From Nocardia flavorosea (GTDB lineage Bacteria; Actinomycetota; Actinomycetes; Mycobacteriales; Mycobacteriaceae): DNA of 64,000 nt. A model generated the notes under the pieces. That model did not search any database. It saw only the letters and a program-made list of their open reading frames with translations, and was not told the DNA's origin. The DNA is taken from positions 1,116,001 to 1,180,000 of the forward strand of contig NZ_JADLQL010000001.1 of the NCBI RefSeq assembly GCF_015477805.1, written 5' to 3'. Below are positions 26,689 to 36,154 of this stretch, piece after piece (position 1 is the stretch's first letter; each line of letters opens with the position of its first letter). A program made the position numbers and the translations under genes.

Positions 26689-27543
26689 ATGCGAACGATC
26701 GTGATCACCGGCGGCACGGACGGTATGGGTGCCGCACTCGCCCGGCACTACCTCGCCGTGGGCGACCGTGTCGTCGTGATCGGCCGCGATCAGGCCAAGT
26801 TCGAGGCACTGCGCGCCACGGCCGCATCACCCGCGAACCAGGGCGCGACCGGCTCGACGACCTTCGATTCCGGTGCGGCGCGCGCGGAGTTCGTCGCGGC
26901 CGACCTGTCGTCGATCGCCGACAGCCGCCGGGTGGTCGAGCAGTTGCGGCGGGAACACGAAAGCATCGACGCGCTGGTACTCGCGGCATCGTTCATCCGG
27001 CGGCACCGGCATTTGACCGCCGAGGGACACGAGGCATCGTGGGTCCTATTCTTCGTGTCGAAATACCTGCTCGTCACCGGACTCGCCGACCGCCTCCGCG
27101 CGGCCGGACGGCCGATCGTGGTGAATACCGCAGTCCCCGGGACACGTGCCGATGCCATCGACTTCGACGATCCGGGGATGAGCCGGGGATTCTCCTTCGC
27201 CCGCGCCAACGCACAGCAGCGCCGGGCCAATGAACTTCTGGGTCTGCTCGCCACCGCGGAAGACCCGCGCCTCGCCTATGTGACCTGGGGACCCAAGGGA
27301 CTGGTGAGAACCGGTTTCACCGGCGAGGTGGGGCCGGGTATGAAGATGGCCGCCGCGGTATTGGGCGCCATCGCGGGTAAACACCCGGATGTCGCGGTCC
27401 GCCCGATCATCGACCTGATCGACGCGCCCACACCGGGCCGGGCCGCCTACCGCGGCGCGAAGCCCGCACCGCTCGTCGGAGGCGAGCACGATCGCGAGGA
27501 TATCGCGCGGCTCGCGGAGATGATCGACCGCGACTTTCGGTGA
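26689..27543 (+). CDS. SDR-fold oxidoreductase (atypical), TetR-controlled
   Basis: 284 residues from ATG 26689, with AAAGGG upstream. The N-terminal Rossmann motif is ITGGTDGMGAALARHY, with VVIGRD after the second strand (NADP preference). The remainder follows the retinol-dehydrogenase-like SDR branch, but the usual NAG is LAAS and the YxxxK pair is not obvious; FARANAQQRRANEL occupies that place. Catalysis by the standard triad is therefore doubtful. Substrate unknown. Confidence 0.75.
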   Translation: MRTIVITGGTDGMGAALARHYLAVGDRVVVIGRDQAKFEALRATAASPANQGATGSTTFDSGAARAEFVAADLSSIADSRRVVEQLRREHESIDALVLAASFIRRHRHLTAEGHEASWVLFFVSKYLLVTGLADRLRAAGRPIVVNTAVPGTRADAIDFDDPGMSRGFSFARANAQQRRANELLGLLATAEDPRLAYVTWGPKGLVRTGFTGEVGPGMKMAAAVLGAIAGKHPDVAVRPIIDLIDAPTPGRAAYRGAKPAPLVGGEHDREDIARLAEMIDRDFR

Positions 27544-27579
27544 GACCGGGCAACTCGGCAACCTCGCGATCGGACGCGC

Positions 27580-29037
27580 TCAGTTTCCCACGGCGACGGG
27601 TTCCGATCGGTCGGCCGGGACCGGACGGGCGCGTAGCAGAACCAGGCCCAGTAGCGCGGCCGCGAGACTGAATCCGGCGCTCACCCACGCGCCCACCGAG
27701 ACCGCACCGCTGAACGCCGTTTTCGCGACGTCGGCATACCCGAGTTCGAAAGCCGCGCCGATGGACTCGCGGGCCGGCGCCGGTGCGCCGTCGGGCATTC
27801 GGTCGGTGAAGACGCCGGCCAGCACGCTGCCGAGGATCGCGATACCGAGCGCCATCCCCACCTGTTGCAGCGTGTCGTTGAGCGCCGACCCCACACCCGC
27901 GTGCCGTAGCGGAATGGTGTTCATGATGGCGGTATAGGCGGCCGGACCGGCCAGGCCGCCACCGACTCCCATGACCAGCATGCTCACCAGTACCCATAGA
28001 TATCCGTCACCGACGGCGAGGACCGTGAACGCCACCGCCATCACGGACAAACCGGAGACGATGAGGGTTTTGTTCGGCAGATTCTTGCCCAGGGTGGCGC
28101 CGATACCGTTGAACACCGCTCCGGCGAGGGCGTAGGGCAGCAGCGCCAGACCGGCCTTCATCGGCCCGTAGCCGAGAACGAACTGCAGATACTGGGTGAG
28201 CATCAGCATCACCGCACCCATCCCGAACACCATCAGCAGCACCGTGGCACAGGTGCCGGTGAAATCCCGGTTGGCGAACAAGCCGAGCGGCAGCATCGGA
28301 TGCTCCTGCCGCCGCTCCCACAGCACGAACGCGACCGCCGAGACGACGGCGAACAGCAGGACGGGGATATTCCACTCCCGCTCGATGATCAGGTAGACGG
28401 TGGAGCCCAGCGCCACCACCGACAGCAGCACGCCCACCAGGTCGATCGGGCGTTGTTCGCCGGTGGTTTCCGGCATGAGTACGAGGGCGGCCACGATCGC
28501 CAGCGCGGCCACCGGAATGTTCAGCAGGAAAACCGAACCCCACCAGTAGTGCTCGAGCAGTAGCCCGCCGAGGACGGGTCCGGCGACGATGCCGAGGATC
28601 GACACGGTGGACCAGGCGGCCAGGGCCATCCGGCGTTCGGTTTCGTCGAAGGTGGTCATCAGGATGGACAGCGTCGAGGGCATCAGCAGTGCGCCGCCGA
28701 TTCCCATCACCGCGCGGGCCGCGACCACCTGCCACGGTTCGGCTGCCAGGACCGCCGCCAGCGAGCCCACCGCCAGGACAACCAACCCGAGGATCAGCAT
28801 CCGCCGCCGCCCGAACCGGTCCGAAAGGCTTCCGGCGATGAGCAGTAGGCCGGCGAAGACCAGGACGTAGGAGTCGAGGATCCACTGGATATCGGCGGGG
28901 GTCGCGTCGAGTTCACGGATCAGCGAGGGGATGGCGATATTGAGCACGGTGCTGTCGATCATCAGCACCAGCAGGGATAGGCACAGCGCCGCGAGGATCA
29001 GCCACCGGCGCGGATCTCGTACAGTGTTCGATTCCAC
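27580..29037 (-). CDS. MFS drug-efflux transporter, DHA2 (EmrB/QacA) family
   Basis: 485 residues with 14 predicted membrane helices. Diagnostic segments include LDSYVLVFAGLLLIAGSLSDRFGRRR (motif A between helices 2 and 3), RAVMGIGGALLMPSTLSI (motif B region) and GIVAGPVLGGLLLEHYWWG (motif C of antiporters). It should export hydrophobic drugs by proton antiport. The GTG start at 29037 lies inside the operator array shared with the divergent TetR gene, so the mRNA is probably leaderless or nearly so and repression would block initiation directly. Confidence 0.9.
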   Translation of the reverse strand: MESNTVRDPRRWLILAALCLSLLVLMIDSTVLNIAIPSLIRELDATPADIQWILDSYVLVFAGLLLIAGSLSDRFGRRRMLILGLVVLAVGSLAAVLAAEPWQVVAARAVMGIGGALLMPSTLSILMTTFDETERRMALAAWSTVSILGIVAGPVLGGLLLEHYWWGSVFLLNIPVAALAIVAALVLMPETTGEQRPIDLVGVLLSVVALGSTVYLIIEREWNIPVLLFAVVSAVAFVLWERRQEHPMLPLGLFANRDFTGTCATVLLMVFGMGAVMLMLTQYLQFVLGYGPMKAGLALLPYALAGAVFNGIGATLGKNLPNKTLIVSGLSVMAVAFTVLAVGDGYLWVLVSMLVMGVGGGLAGPAAYTAIMNTIPLRHAGVGSALNDTLQQVGMALGIAILGSVLAGVFTDRMPDGAPAPARESIGAAFELGYADVAKTAFSGAVSVGAWVSAGFSLAAALLGLVLLRARPVPADRSEPVAVGN

Positions 29038-29072
29038 TCGAACACTGTACGATCAAATCGAACGTTGTGCGA
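29017..29072. promoter_or_regulatory. Three-copy TetR operator array overlapping the efflux gene start
   Basis: The 15-base palindrome TCGnACAnTGTnCGA occurs at 29017-29031 and 29038-29052 (perfect) and at 29058-29072 (one position off). Copies 1 and 2 are also exact reverse complements around a six-base spacer. Starts are 21 and 20 bases apart, two helical turns each. The efflux pump GTG (29037-29035) lies in the first spacer; the TetR GTG is 18 bases past the third copy. Confidence 0.78.
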
Positions 29073-29090
29073 GTCGCCTAGGATTGATTC

Positions 29091-29843
29091 GTGGCCAAGA
29101 AGTTCGACTCCGTATGGACCCGCGCAGCACGGCAGCCCCGGACCTCGGGCCTGACCAGGGACCACATCGTGCAGGCCGCCATTGCACTGCTGGACGAGGA
29201 AGGTCTCGAGGCGCTGAGCATGCGAAAACTCGGCGCGCACCTCGGCGCCGGCGCCACCAGCCTGTACTGGTACGTCGCGAACAAGAACGAACTGCTCGAG
29301 CTGGCGCTCGACGAGTTCTGGGGCCTGGTCGACGACGGGGGCGGACTGGAGGAAGCGGGCACTCTCCGTGAGGTGCTCACCACCTACGCCTACAACATGC
29401 GGTCCGTACTGCTCGCCCACCCCTGGGCGGCCACCCTCATCGGCCAATTGCCGAGCTGGGGGCCGCGGGCCTTCCAGCTCGGTGAACGGCTCCGCCGGAC
29501 CTTCACGGCGGCCGGTTTCCGGAAGCTGGACGTGTACCTCGCAGGCGGCACGGTGAACAGTTACGTTCTCGGGCAGGTGGTTCCGATCATCGCCATGGAG
29601 AAGGCACAGGGCGGCCCCGTCCGGCGGGCGGATCTGGCCGAAACACTGGACGAACTGGCCACGGACTATCCGGCGATGCGTGCCGATTACCGCACCGTGA
29701 TGCCCGAGGATTCGACGGTCGGCCAGGCGCTCGGCTTCGACTTCGGGCTGGTGTGCGTCCTGGACGGGCTGGAAACCCGGCTGCGTACGCAACGGAACAC
29801 CGATACGGTATCCGGCGAGACCCGGACCGCCGGCCCGGCGTGA
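29091..29843 (+). CDS. TetR-family repressor of the divergent efflux pump
   Basis: 250 residues from GTG 29091. The helix-turn-helix region reads IVQAAIALLDEEGLEALSMRKLGAHLGAGATSLYWYVANKNELLELALD, the LYWYVxxKxEL form of the tetracycline-repressor subgroup with the larger TetR_C effector domain. The divergent DHA2 transporter and three shared operators make efflux control the obvious role. The inducer should be a pump substrate. Confidence 0.9.
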   Translation: MAKKFDSVWTRAARQPRTSGLTRDHIVQAAIALLDEEGLEALSMRKLGAHLGAGATSLYWYVANKNELLELALDEFWGLVDDGGGLEEAGTLREVLTTYAYNMRSVLLAHPWAATLIGQLPSWGPRAFQLGERLRRTFTAAGFRKLDVYLAGGTVNSYVLGQVVPIIAMEKAQGGPVRRADLAETLDELATDYPAMRADYRTVMPEDSTVGQALGFDFGLVCVLDGLETRLRTQRNTDTVSGETRTAGPA

Positions 29844-29880
29844 GCAGCACCCGGGGCCATTCCGCACCAGGAAGGATTGC

Positions 29881-30654
29881 GTGCGCACCGACGACGATTT
29901 CCCGGCCCATGTCGCCGACCGTCTGGCCGCCCTGCCCGGAGTCGTCGCGGTTTCACTCGGCGGTTCCCGGGCCCAGGGCACGCACACACCGGACAGCGAC
30001 TGGGATTTCGCGCTCTACTATCGTGACCGATTCGACCCCGCCGACCTCAGAGCCGTCGGCTGGCCCGGCGAGGTCGCCGATATCGGCGCCTGGGGCGGAG
30101 TCTTCAACGGTGGCGCCTGGCTGACGATCGACGGCCGCGCCGTCGACGTGCACTACCGGGATCTCACCGTGATCGAGTACGAACTCGCCGAGGCCGAACA
30201 GGGCCGATTCCGCTGGGAGCCGCTGGCGTTCCATCTGGCAGGTATTCCCAGCTACCTGGTGGTCGGCGAACTCGCCGTATCCCGGGTATTACGGGGCGAA
30301 CTGCCGAAACCCGCATTTCCGGCAGCGATGCGGACGGTGGCGCCACCGATCTGGTGGCGGCAGGCGGATCTCGGCCTGCGCTACGCCCGCTCCGCGTATG
30401 CGCCCCGCGGCCGGGTCACCGAAACCGCCGGCGCGCTGGCCACCGCGGCGATGCAGACAGCGCATGCGATCCTGGCGGCCCGCGGCGAATGGGTGACCAA
30501 TGAAAAACGACTGCTCGAACGCGCCGGGCTGCGGGAGATGGACGCGATCATCACTCGATTGCGCCCGGACCCGGAAGTACTGGCCGAACAGATCGACACC
30601 GCCCGGCAGGTGCTCGAGAATACGGCCGCACCGGAACCTGCCATTCGCCCCTGA
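29881..30654 (+). CDS. Nucleotidyltransferase-domain protein
   Basis: 257 residues from GTG 29881 with AGGAAGG upstream. The active site of the polymerase-beta nucleotidyltransferase fold is clear near residues 27-43: GGSRAQGTHTPDSDWDFALYY, with the GS and paired aspartates, plus the third acidic residue in RAVDVHYRD. A helical domain (DUF4037-like in arrangement) follows. Such proteins may modify aminoglycosides or act in toxin-antitoxin pairs; neither is shown here. It starts 37 bases after the TetR gene and could be co-transcribed. Confidence 0.8.
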   Translation: MRTDDDFPAHVADRLAALPGVVAVSLGGSRAQGTHTPDSDWDFALYYRDRFDPADLRAVGWPGEVADIGAWGGVFNGGAWLTIDGRAVDVHYRDLTVIEYELAEAEQGRFRWEPLAFHLAGIPSYLVVGELAVSRVLRGELPKPAFPAAMRTVAPPIWWRQADLGLRYARSAYAPRGRVTETAGALATAAMQTAHAILAARGEWVTNEKRLLERAGLREMDAIITRLRPDPEVLAEQIDTARQVLENTAAPEPAIRP

Positions 30655-30937
30655 TGTCCGTAGCTACTGTCCGGCTGCACGGCCGCTGCGCCGCAGCTCG
30701 GGCGGTATGCGGCTCGCCTCCGGCCGCCTCCGCTTCCGTTCGCGGGTAACGGTGCGGTCTCTCCAAGATCGAACATCACAGCTTCGGTACCAATGGTCTC
30801 CCGGGTTGGGCACAGCGGCGGGTCGCCCTTAGGCTCGCGGAGGGCCGAGCACATACGCCCCGATTGCCGCGCCGCGACGGTCTGCCACCATGCGGAAGCC
30901 GGCGCCGAATGAAACGAGAACCCGGAGAAGGATGAGG

Positions 30938-31429
30938 ATGAAAAAGATCGTCGTGACCGCCGCCGCGGTTGTCCTGCCCCTCGTCTTCGCAGGCCCGGCC
31001 GTCTCCGAACCCACCCCGGCCGAACCGGGCCCACCCGCCGCGGTCCTCGCCGAACCGGCCGCCAGCGGGCCGCTGGGCACCACCTTCCCGATCCGTACGG
31101 GCGGCGATATGGCGATAACGGTCCGTTCCTCCGAGGCCGAGGTCGCGCCCCGCACGGCGGATGGTTCGGTACTCGTCTTCGAGGTGAGCGCCGAACAGAC
31201 CGCGGGTAAGCCGTATTTCCTGCCGACCGTGGACCTGCGGCTGATCACCACGGGCGGCGATATGGTCTACCCGCTCACGAATATCGCCGAGGCATATCCC
31301 GGTGGGTTCGTGGAGCCGGGACAGCCGCGCAGCGGGCTGGTCGCCTTCGAGCTGTCCGCACAGCAGCAGCCCCAGGAAATCGTTTTCGCAACGAACGACG
31401 ATTTCGTCCAAGGCGCCTGGACTCTCTGA
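30938..31429 (+). CDS. Secreted MPT63-like (DUF1942-type) protein, copy 1
   Basis: 163 residues from ATG 30938 (ATG 30932, two codons earlier, is equally possible; GGAGAAGG precedes). A Sec signal peptide (MKKIVVTAAAVVLPLVFAGPAVS) is followed by a Pro-rich spacer and an all-beta domain: LGTTFPIRTGGDMAITVR at its start, PRSGLVAFELSAQQQPQEIV and a C-terminal QGAW. This layout matches the small immunoglobulin-like fold of the mycobacterial secreted antigen MPT63. No enzymatic residues. The next gene encodes a protein of identical length and the same layout. Confidence 0.72.
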   Translation: MKKIVVTAAAVVLPLVFAGPAVSEPTPAEPGPPAAVLAEPAASGPLGTTFPIRTGGDMAITVRSSEAEVAPRTADGSVLVFEVSAEQTAGKPYFLPTVDLRLITTGGDMVYPLTNIAEAYPGGFVEPGQPRSGLVAFELSAQQQPQEIVFATNDDFVQGAWTL

Positions 31430-31815
31430 CAAACGTCAACTCGCAGATGATCAGGCACCGCCCTCGGCATCCTGTCGGGCAGCGGCCCGCCGCAGCGGCA
31501 CGGGCAGGATCCCGGCACACCCCCGCGCCTGAGCGGCCGAAACCGCATATGACGCGCCGATTTGTCACGACGAGGCATCGTCAAGATCGAGTACTACGCC
31601 TTCGGCAAGATCACCGCCGCCCGGGTTCGGCAGACACCGGGCAGGGCATACCCTCGCTGTAGGCCTGGTGCCCTCGCGTGAACGAGTGCTCATGCGTGAG
31701 CGTGTGGCCTTGCGGTAACCAGCACTCCGGACGTCGCGGGCCGAGCGGTTCGCACGTCTGCCCGGAACTCGAGCGACCAGTGCCCGGTAGCGACCGAAAC
31801 CGCCGAAGGAGCACC
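31430..31815. other. Intergenic region between the two MPT63-like genes
   Basis: 386 bases with no supportable gene and no clear terminator hairpin. It probably contains a separate promoter for the second copy. The second gene's ribosome-binding site (GAAGGAG) is at its right edge. Confidence 0.4.
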
Positions 31816-32307
31816 ATGAAAAAGCTCATCACCGCATTCGCGATCGCCCTTCCCGCCCTGTCCGCAGCCCCGGCCGTAGCCGCTCCCGGCCCCGCCGAAC
31901 CGCCGGCCCCACAAGCAGAGATCCTCGCCGAACAGCCCACCGAAGCGGTGCCGCTGGGAACCCGCATCCAGGTCCAGAGCCTGGGCGATATGGCCGTCAC
32001 CGTGCGGCCCGCCGGTCAGACCATGCCGCCCCGGATGGATGACGCACAGGTCCTCGTCTACGACGTCGAGGTCGAAGCCTTGGGCGATATCGCTGCCATC
32101 AGTGAGTACGACCTCAATATGGCCACCACCGGCGGCGAGAACCTCGGCGCGCTCGCCGATATCCCGGGTGGTTTGAGGTTCGGGGTGCTCGACCCAGGCG
32201 AAGTACGGCGCGGACTCATCGCTTTCGAGCTTCCGCACGGGCAGGACCCTGTGGCGATAATCTTCGCGACCGGCAACGGCTACATCCAGGGCACCTGGGC
32301 GGCGTGA
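31816..32307 (+). CDS. Secreted MPT63-like (DUF1942-type) protein, copy 2
   Basis: 163 residues, GAAGGAG before the ATG. Signal peptide MKKLITAFAIALPALSAAPAVA, Pro-rich spacer, then the same beta domain as copy 1: LGTRIQVQSLGDMAVTVR, VRRGLIAFELPHGQDPVAII, and C-terminal IQGTWAA. The two are clearly tandem paralogues but well diverged between these blocks, so the duplication is old. The mature proteins have no cysteine. Function unknown; MPT63 itself is an abundant secreted antigen without known activity. Confidence 0.72.
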   Translation: MKKLITAFAIALPALSAAPAVAAPGPAEPPAPQAEILAEQPTEAVPLGTRIQVQSLGDMAVTVRPAGQTMPPRMDDAQVLVYDVEVEALGDIAAISEYDLNMATTGGENLGALADIPGGLRFGVLDPGEVRRGLIAFELPHGQDPVAIIFATGNGYIQGTWAA

Positions 32308-32483
32308 GTCTTCGGCCGGCGTGCCGGACGCTCGACAGAGGGAAGCGTCCGGTTGCGCGGACGATCCGGTGGGGGTGGATCCAGCGCACCGGGCTCGCTT
32401 GCCCAGACCCGGTGCAACGATGGCCGAACCGGTGCAGGTGGTATCAGAGCTGCTTGCCGCGGTCTGTCGACCCAACCGACCGA

Positions 32484-35400
32484 TTACTCCAGTTCGCCCT
32501 CGGCCTCCAGGTAGATCTGCCGCAACCGGTCCAGGGTTTCGGTTTCCGGCTCGGCCCACATCTTCCGCTCGGCAGCCTCGAGTAGGCGTTCGGCGATTCC
32601 GTGCAACGCCCACGGATTGGACTGCTCCATGAATTTGCGGTTCGTCTCGTCGAAAACGTAGCTTTCGGCGAGCTTCTCGTACATCCAGTCGGCCACCACA
32701 TCGGTGGTGGCGTCGTAGCCGAACAGGTAGTCCACCGTGGCCGCCATCTCGAACGCGCCCTTGTAGCCGTGGCGGCGCATGGCCTCGAGCCAGCGGGGGT
32801 TCACCACGCGGGCACGGAACACCCGGGTCGTCTCCTCGGAGAGAGTGCGCGTGCGCACCGAATCGGGGCGGGTGCTGTCACCGATATAGGCCTCCGGGTT
32901 CTTTCCGGTCAGCGCCCGCACCGTGGCGACCATTCCACCGTGATACTGGAAGTAGTCGTCGGAATCGGCGATATCGTGTTCGCGGGTATCGGTGTTCTTG
33001 GCGGCCACCGTGATCCGGCGGTACGCGGTACGCATATCGTCGGCCGCGGGGGCACCGTCGAGGTCACGGCCGTAGGCATATCCACCCCAGGTGGTGTAGA
33101 CCTGGGCGAGATCGTCGTCGGTGCGCCAGCTCTTGGAATCGATGAGCTGCAGCAGGCCCGCGCCGTAGGTCCCCGGTTTCGAACCGAAGATACGGGTGGT
33201 GGCGCGGCGTTCGTCACCGTGCCCGGCCAGGTCCGAAAGCGTGTGGGCGCGAACGTAGTTGGATTCCGCGGGTTCGTCGAGCGCGGCGACCAGGCGGACG
33301 GCGTCGTCCAGCAGGGCCAGTACGTGCGGGAAGGCATCGCGGAAGAAACCGCTGATCCGGACGGTGACGTCGATCCGCGGCCGCCCCAGTTCCGCGAGGT
33401 CGACGACCTCGAGCGAGGTGACGCGACGGCTCGCTTCGTCCCAGACCGGGCGCACACCGAGCAGTGCCAGTACCTCGGCGATATCGTCGCCGGAGGTACG
33501 CATCGCCGAGGTACCCCAGACGGAAAGACCCACCGAACGCGGGTATTCGCCGTGATCGGCCAGGTAGCGTTCCAGCAGCGAATCGGCCATGGCCCGCCCG
33601 GTTTCCCAGGCCAGTCGCGACGGCACCGCCTTCGGGTCGACCGAATAGAAGTTACGGCCGGTGGGCAGCACATTGATCAGCCCGCGCAGCGGCGACCCGC
33701 TGGGCCCGGCGGGAATGAAACCACCGTTGAGAGCATGCAGCACGCGGTCGATCTCGACCTCGGTCCCACGCAGTCGCGGCACCACCTCCGCCGCGGCGAA
33801 CCGCAGCACGGCAGCCACCGCCTCCCGATCGCCACCGGCGTCACCGAACAGGTCGCCGGAGAACCGTTCGACGAGTTCGTCCACGGCGTCGGGCGACCAT
33901 TTCGCGGCCTGCAGGGCCACCAGCAGTTCCCGGGCCCGCGATTCCACGGCATCGACCCGTTCCCGCGCTTCGTCGCCGGATTCGCTGAGCCCCAGCGCTT
34001 CCCGCAGACCCGGCACCGACATCTCGCCGCCCCACAGCTGCCGGGCGCGCAACATGGCGAGCACCAGATCCACCTCGCTCGCCCCCGCCGGCGCGCGGCC
34101 CAGGATATGCAGGCCGTCGCGGATCTGCACATCCTTGATCTCGCACAGCCAGCCGTCGACGTGCAGCAGCATATCGTCGAAGACCTCTTCGTCCGGGCGT
34201 TCGGCCAGCCCCAGATCGTGGTCCATTTTCGCGGCCCGCATCAGGGTCCAGATCTGCTGGCGGATGGCGGGCAGCTTCGCCGGGTCCAGCGCGGAGATAT
34301 TGGCGTGCTCGTCGAGCAACTGTTCGAGCCGGGAGATATCGCCGTAGCTCTCCGCCCGCGCCATCGGTGGAATCAGGTGGTCCACCAGGGTCGCGTGCGC
34401 GCGGCGTTTGGCCTGCGTGCCCTCGCCCGGATCGTTCACCAGGAACGGGTAGATCAGCGGTAGATCGCCGAGTGCCGCGTCCGTGCCGCACGCGGCCGAC
34501 ATCCCGAGTGTCTTACCCGGCAGCCATTCCAAGTTGCCGTGTTTACCGATGTGCACCATCGCGTCGGCGCCGAAACCACCCGATTCGATATCGGTGGACA
34601 GCCAGCGGTAGGCGGCGAGGTAGTGGTGGCTGGGCGGGAGGTCGGGGTCGTGGTAGATGGCCACCGGGTTCTCGCCGAACCCGCGCGGCGGCTGCACCAT
34701 CAGCACGATATTGCCGAAGCGCAGGGCCGCGATGACGATTTCGCCGCGCGGATCGGCGGAGGTGTCCACATACAGTTCGCCCGGCGGCGGACCCCACGCC
34801 TCGATCACGGCCTCGCGCAGTTCGGCGGGCAGGGTTTCGAACCATGCGGTGTACACCTGCGCGCCGATACGGATGGGGTTGCCTTCCAACTGTTCGGCGG
34901 TGAGCCAGTCGGGATCCTGACCGCCGGCGGCGATCAGCGCATGCATGAGCGCGTCGCCGTCGCCTTCGTCGAGGCCGGGCACCGCACCGGCGGCGCCGAG
35001 ATCGTATCCGGCCGCGCGCAGCTCACCGAGCAGGGCGAGCGTACTGGCCGGGGTGTCCAGGCCGACGGCGTTGCCGATGCGGGCGTGTTTGGTCGGGTAG
35101 GCGGAGAGCATGAGCGCCAGCCGTTTCCGTTCGGCCGGGATATACCGCAGCCGAGCGTGCCGGACCGCGATCCCGGCGACCCGGGCGGCGCGCTCCGAGT
35201 CGGGTACGTAGGTCGACAGCCCGTCGGCGTCGAACTCCTTGAAGGAGAACGGCACGGTGATGATCCGCCCGTCGAATTCGGGCACTGCGACCTGAGTTGC
35301 GACATCCAGCGGGGACAGGCCGTCGTCGTTGTCCTCCCATTGGGCGCGGCCGCCGGTCAGGCACAGGCCCTGCAGTATGGGTACGTCCAGTTCGGCGAGC

Positions 35401-36116
35401 GCGCCGATATCCCAGGCTTCGTCGTCGCCGCCCGCCGAGGCGGTGGCCGGTTTGGTCCCGCCCGCTGCCAGCACGGTGACCACCAGTGCGTCGGCCTGCC
35501 GGAGGGTGTCGAGGAGTTCCGGCTCCGCGGTGCGCAGCGAGGCGCAGTAGATCGGCAGCGGTACCGCGCCGGCGTCCTCGACCGCCGTGCACAGGGCGTC
35601 GATATAACCGGTGTTCCCCGCCAGATGCTGGGCCCGGTAATAGACGACGCCGACCGTCGGTTTCCCGGCCACCGGCTCCGGATTTCGGGCGTCCCGTTCC
35701 AGCCGGCCCCAACTGGGCAGCTGGACCGGTGGTTCGAACCCGTGACCGGTGAGCAGGACGGTATCGGACAGGAAGTTGTGCAGCTGCCGCAGATTCTGCG
35801 GACCGCCGGCCGCCAGGTAGTTGTGCACGTCGGAGGCCACGCCCACCGGAACAGTGGAGCATTCCATGAGTTCGGCGTCGGGCGCCATCTCCCCGCCGAC
35901 GGCCACCACGGGGAGCCCACTGCCGCGGACCGCGGCCAGCCCGTCCTCCCAGGCCCGTTTCCCGCCGAGGATGCGCACGATCACCAACTCCACGCCGTCG
36001 AGCAGGCCGGGTAGATCGTCCACCAGCAGGCGGGCCGGATTCCCCCACCGGTAGTCGGCGCCGCTGGCACGCGCGCTGAGCAGATCGGTGTCGGAGGTGG
36101 ACAGCAGCAGAATCAC
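32484..36116 (-). CDS. cobN: Cobaltochelatase subunit CobN
   Basis: 1210 residues from GTG 36116, with AGGAAGG upstream. This is the large subunit of the ATP-dependent aerobic chelatase that inserts cobalt into hydrogenobyrinic acid a,c-diamide. Characteristic blocks include DAMVHIGKHGNLEWLPGKTL, GLINVLPTGRNFYSVDP and the C-terminal WALHGIAERLLEAAERKMW. Length and layout match full CobN. The partner ATPase genes (cobS/cobT or chlI/chlD type) are not in the window. A cobalamin riboswitch in its leader gives feedback control by vitamin B12. The rest of the cob cluster begins beyond 40 kb. Confidence 0.96.
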   Translation of the reverse strand: MILLLSTSDTDLLSARASGADYRWGNPARLLVDDLPGLLDGVELVIVRILGGKRAWEDGLAAVRGSGLPVVAVGGEMAPDAELMECSTVPVGVASDVHNYLAAGGPQNLRQLHNFLSDTVLLTGHGFEPPVQLPSWGRLERDARNPEPVAGKPTVGVVYYRAQHLAGNTGYIDALCTAVEDAGAVPLPIYCASLRTAEPELLDTLRQADALVVTVLAAGGTKPATASAGGDDEAWDIGALAELDVPILQGLCLTGGRAQWEDNDDGLSPLDVATQVAVPEFDGRIITVPFSFKEFDADGLSTYVPDSERAARVAGIAVRHARLRYIPAERKRLALMLSAYPTKHARIGNAVGLDTPASTLALLGELRAAGYDLGAAGAVPGLDEGDGDALMHALIAAGGQDPDWLTAEQLEGNPIRIGAQVYTAWFETLPAELREAVIEAWGPPPGELYVDTSADPRGEIVIAALRFGNIVLMVQPPRGFGENPVAIYHDPDLPPSHHYLAAYRWLSTDIESGGFGADAMVHIGKHGNLEWLPGKTLGMSAACGTDAALGDLPLIYPFLVNDPGEGTQAKRRAHATLVDHLIPPMARAESYGDISRLEQLLDEHANISALDPAKLPAIRQQIWTLMRAAKMDHDLGLAERPDEEVFDDMLLHVDGWLCEIKDVQIRDGLHILGRAPAGASEVDLVLAMLRARQLWGGEMSVPGLREALGLSESGDEARERVDAVESRARELLVALQAAKWSPDAVDELVERFSGDLFGDAGGDREAVAAVLRFAAAEVVPRLRGTEVEIDRVLHALNGGFIPAGPSGSPLRGLINVLPTGRNFYSVDPKAVPSRLAWETGRAMADSLLERYLADHGEYPRSVGLSVWGTSAMRTSGDDIAEVLALLGVRPVWDEASRRVTSLEVVDLAELGRPRIDVTVRISGFFRDAFPHVLALLDDAVRLVAALDEPAESNYVRAHTLSDLAGHGDERRATTRIFGSKPGTYGAGLLQLIDSKSWRTDDDLAQVYTTWGGYAYGRDLDGAPAADDMRTAYRRITVAAKNTDTREHDIADSDDYFQYHGGMVATVRALTGKNPEAYIGDSTRPDSVRTRTLSEETTRVFRARVVNPRWLEAMRRHGYKGAFEMAATVDYLFGYDATTDVVADWMYEKLAESYVFDETNRKFMEQSNPWALHGIAERLLEAAERKMWAEPETETLDRLRQIYLEAEGELE

Positions 36117-36154
36117 AAGAGTGACCTTCCTGGGATGACGCGCCCGTCGGGGTT

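Noticed and set aside
32601..36014. Long open frames on the plus strand opposite cobN (about 620 and 490 codons)
   Set aside because: They lie entirely antisense to a confidently identified CobN and have the His/Arg/Gly-rich composition of GC-driven shadow frames.
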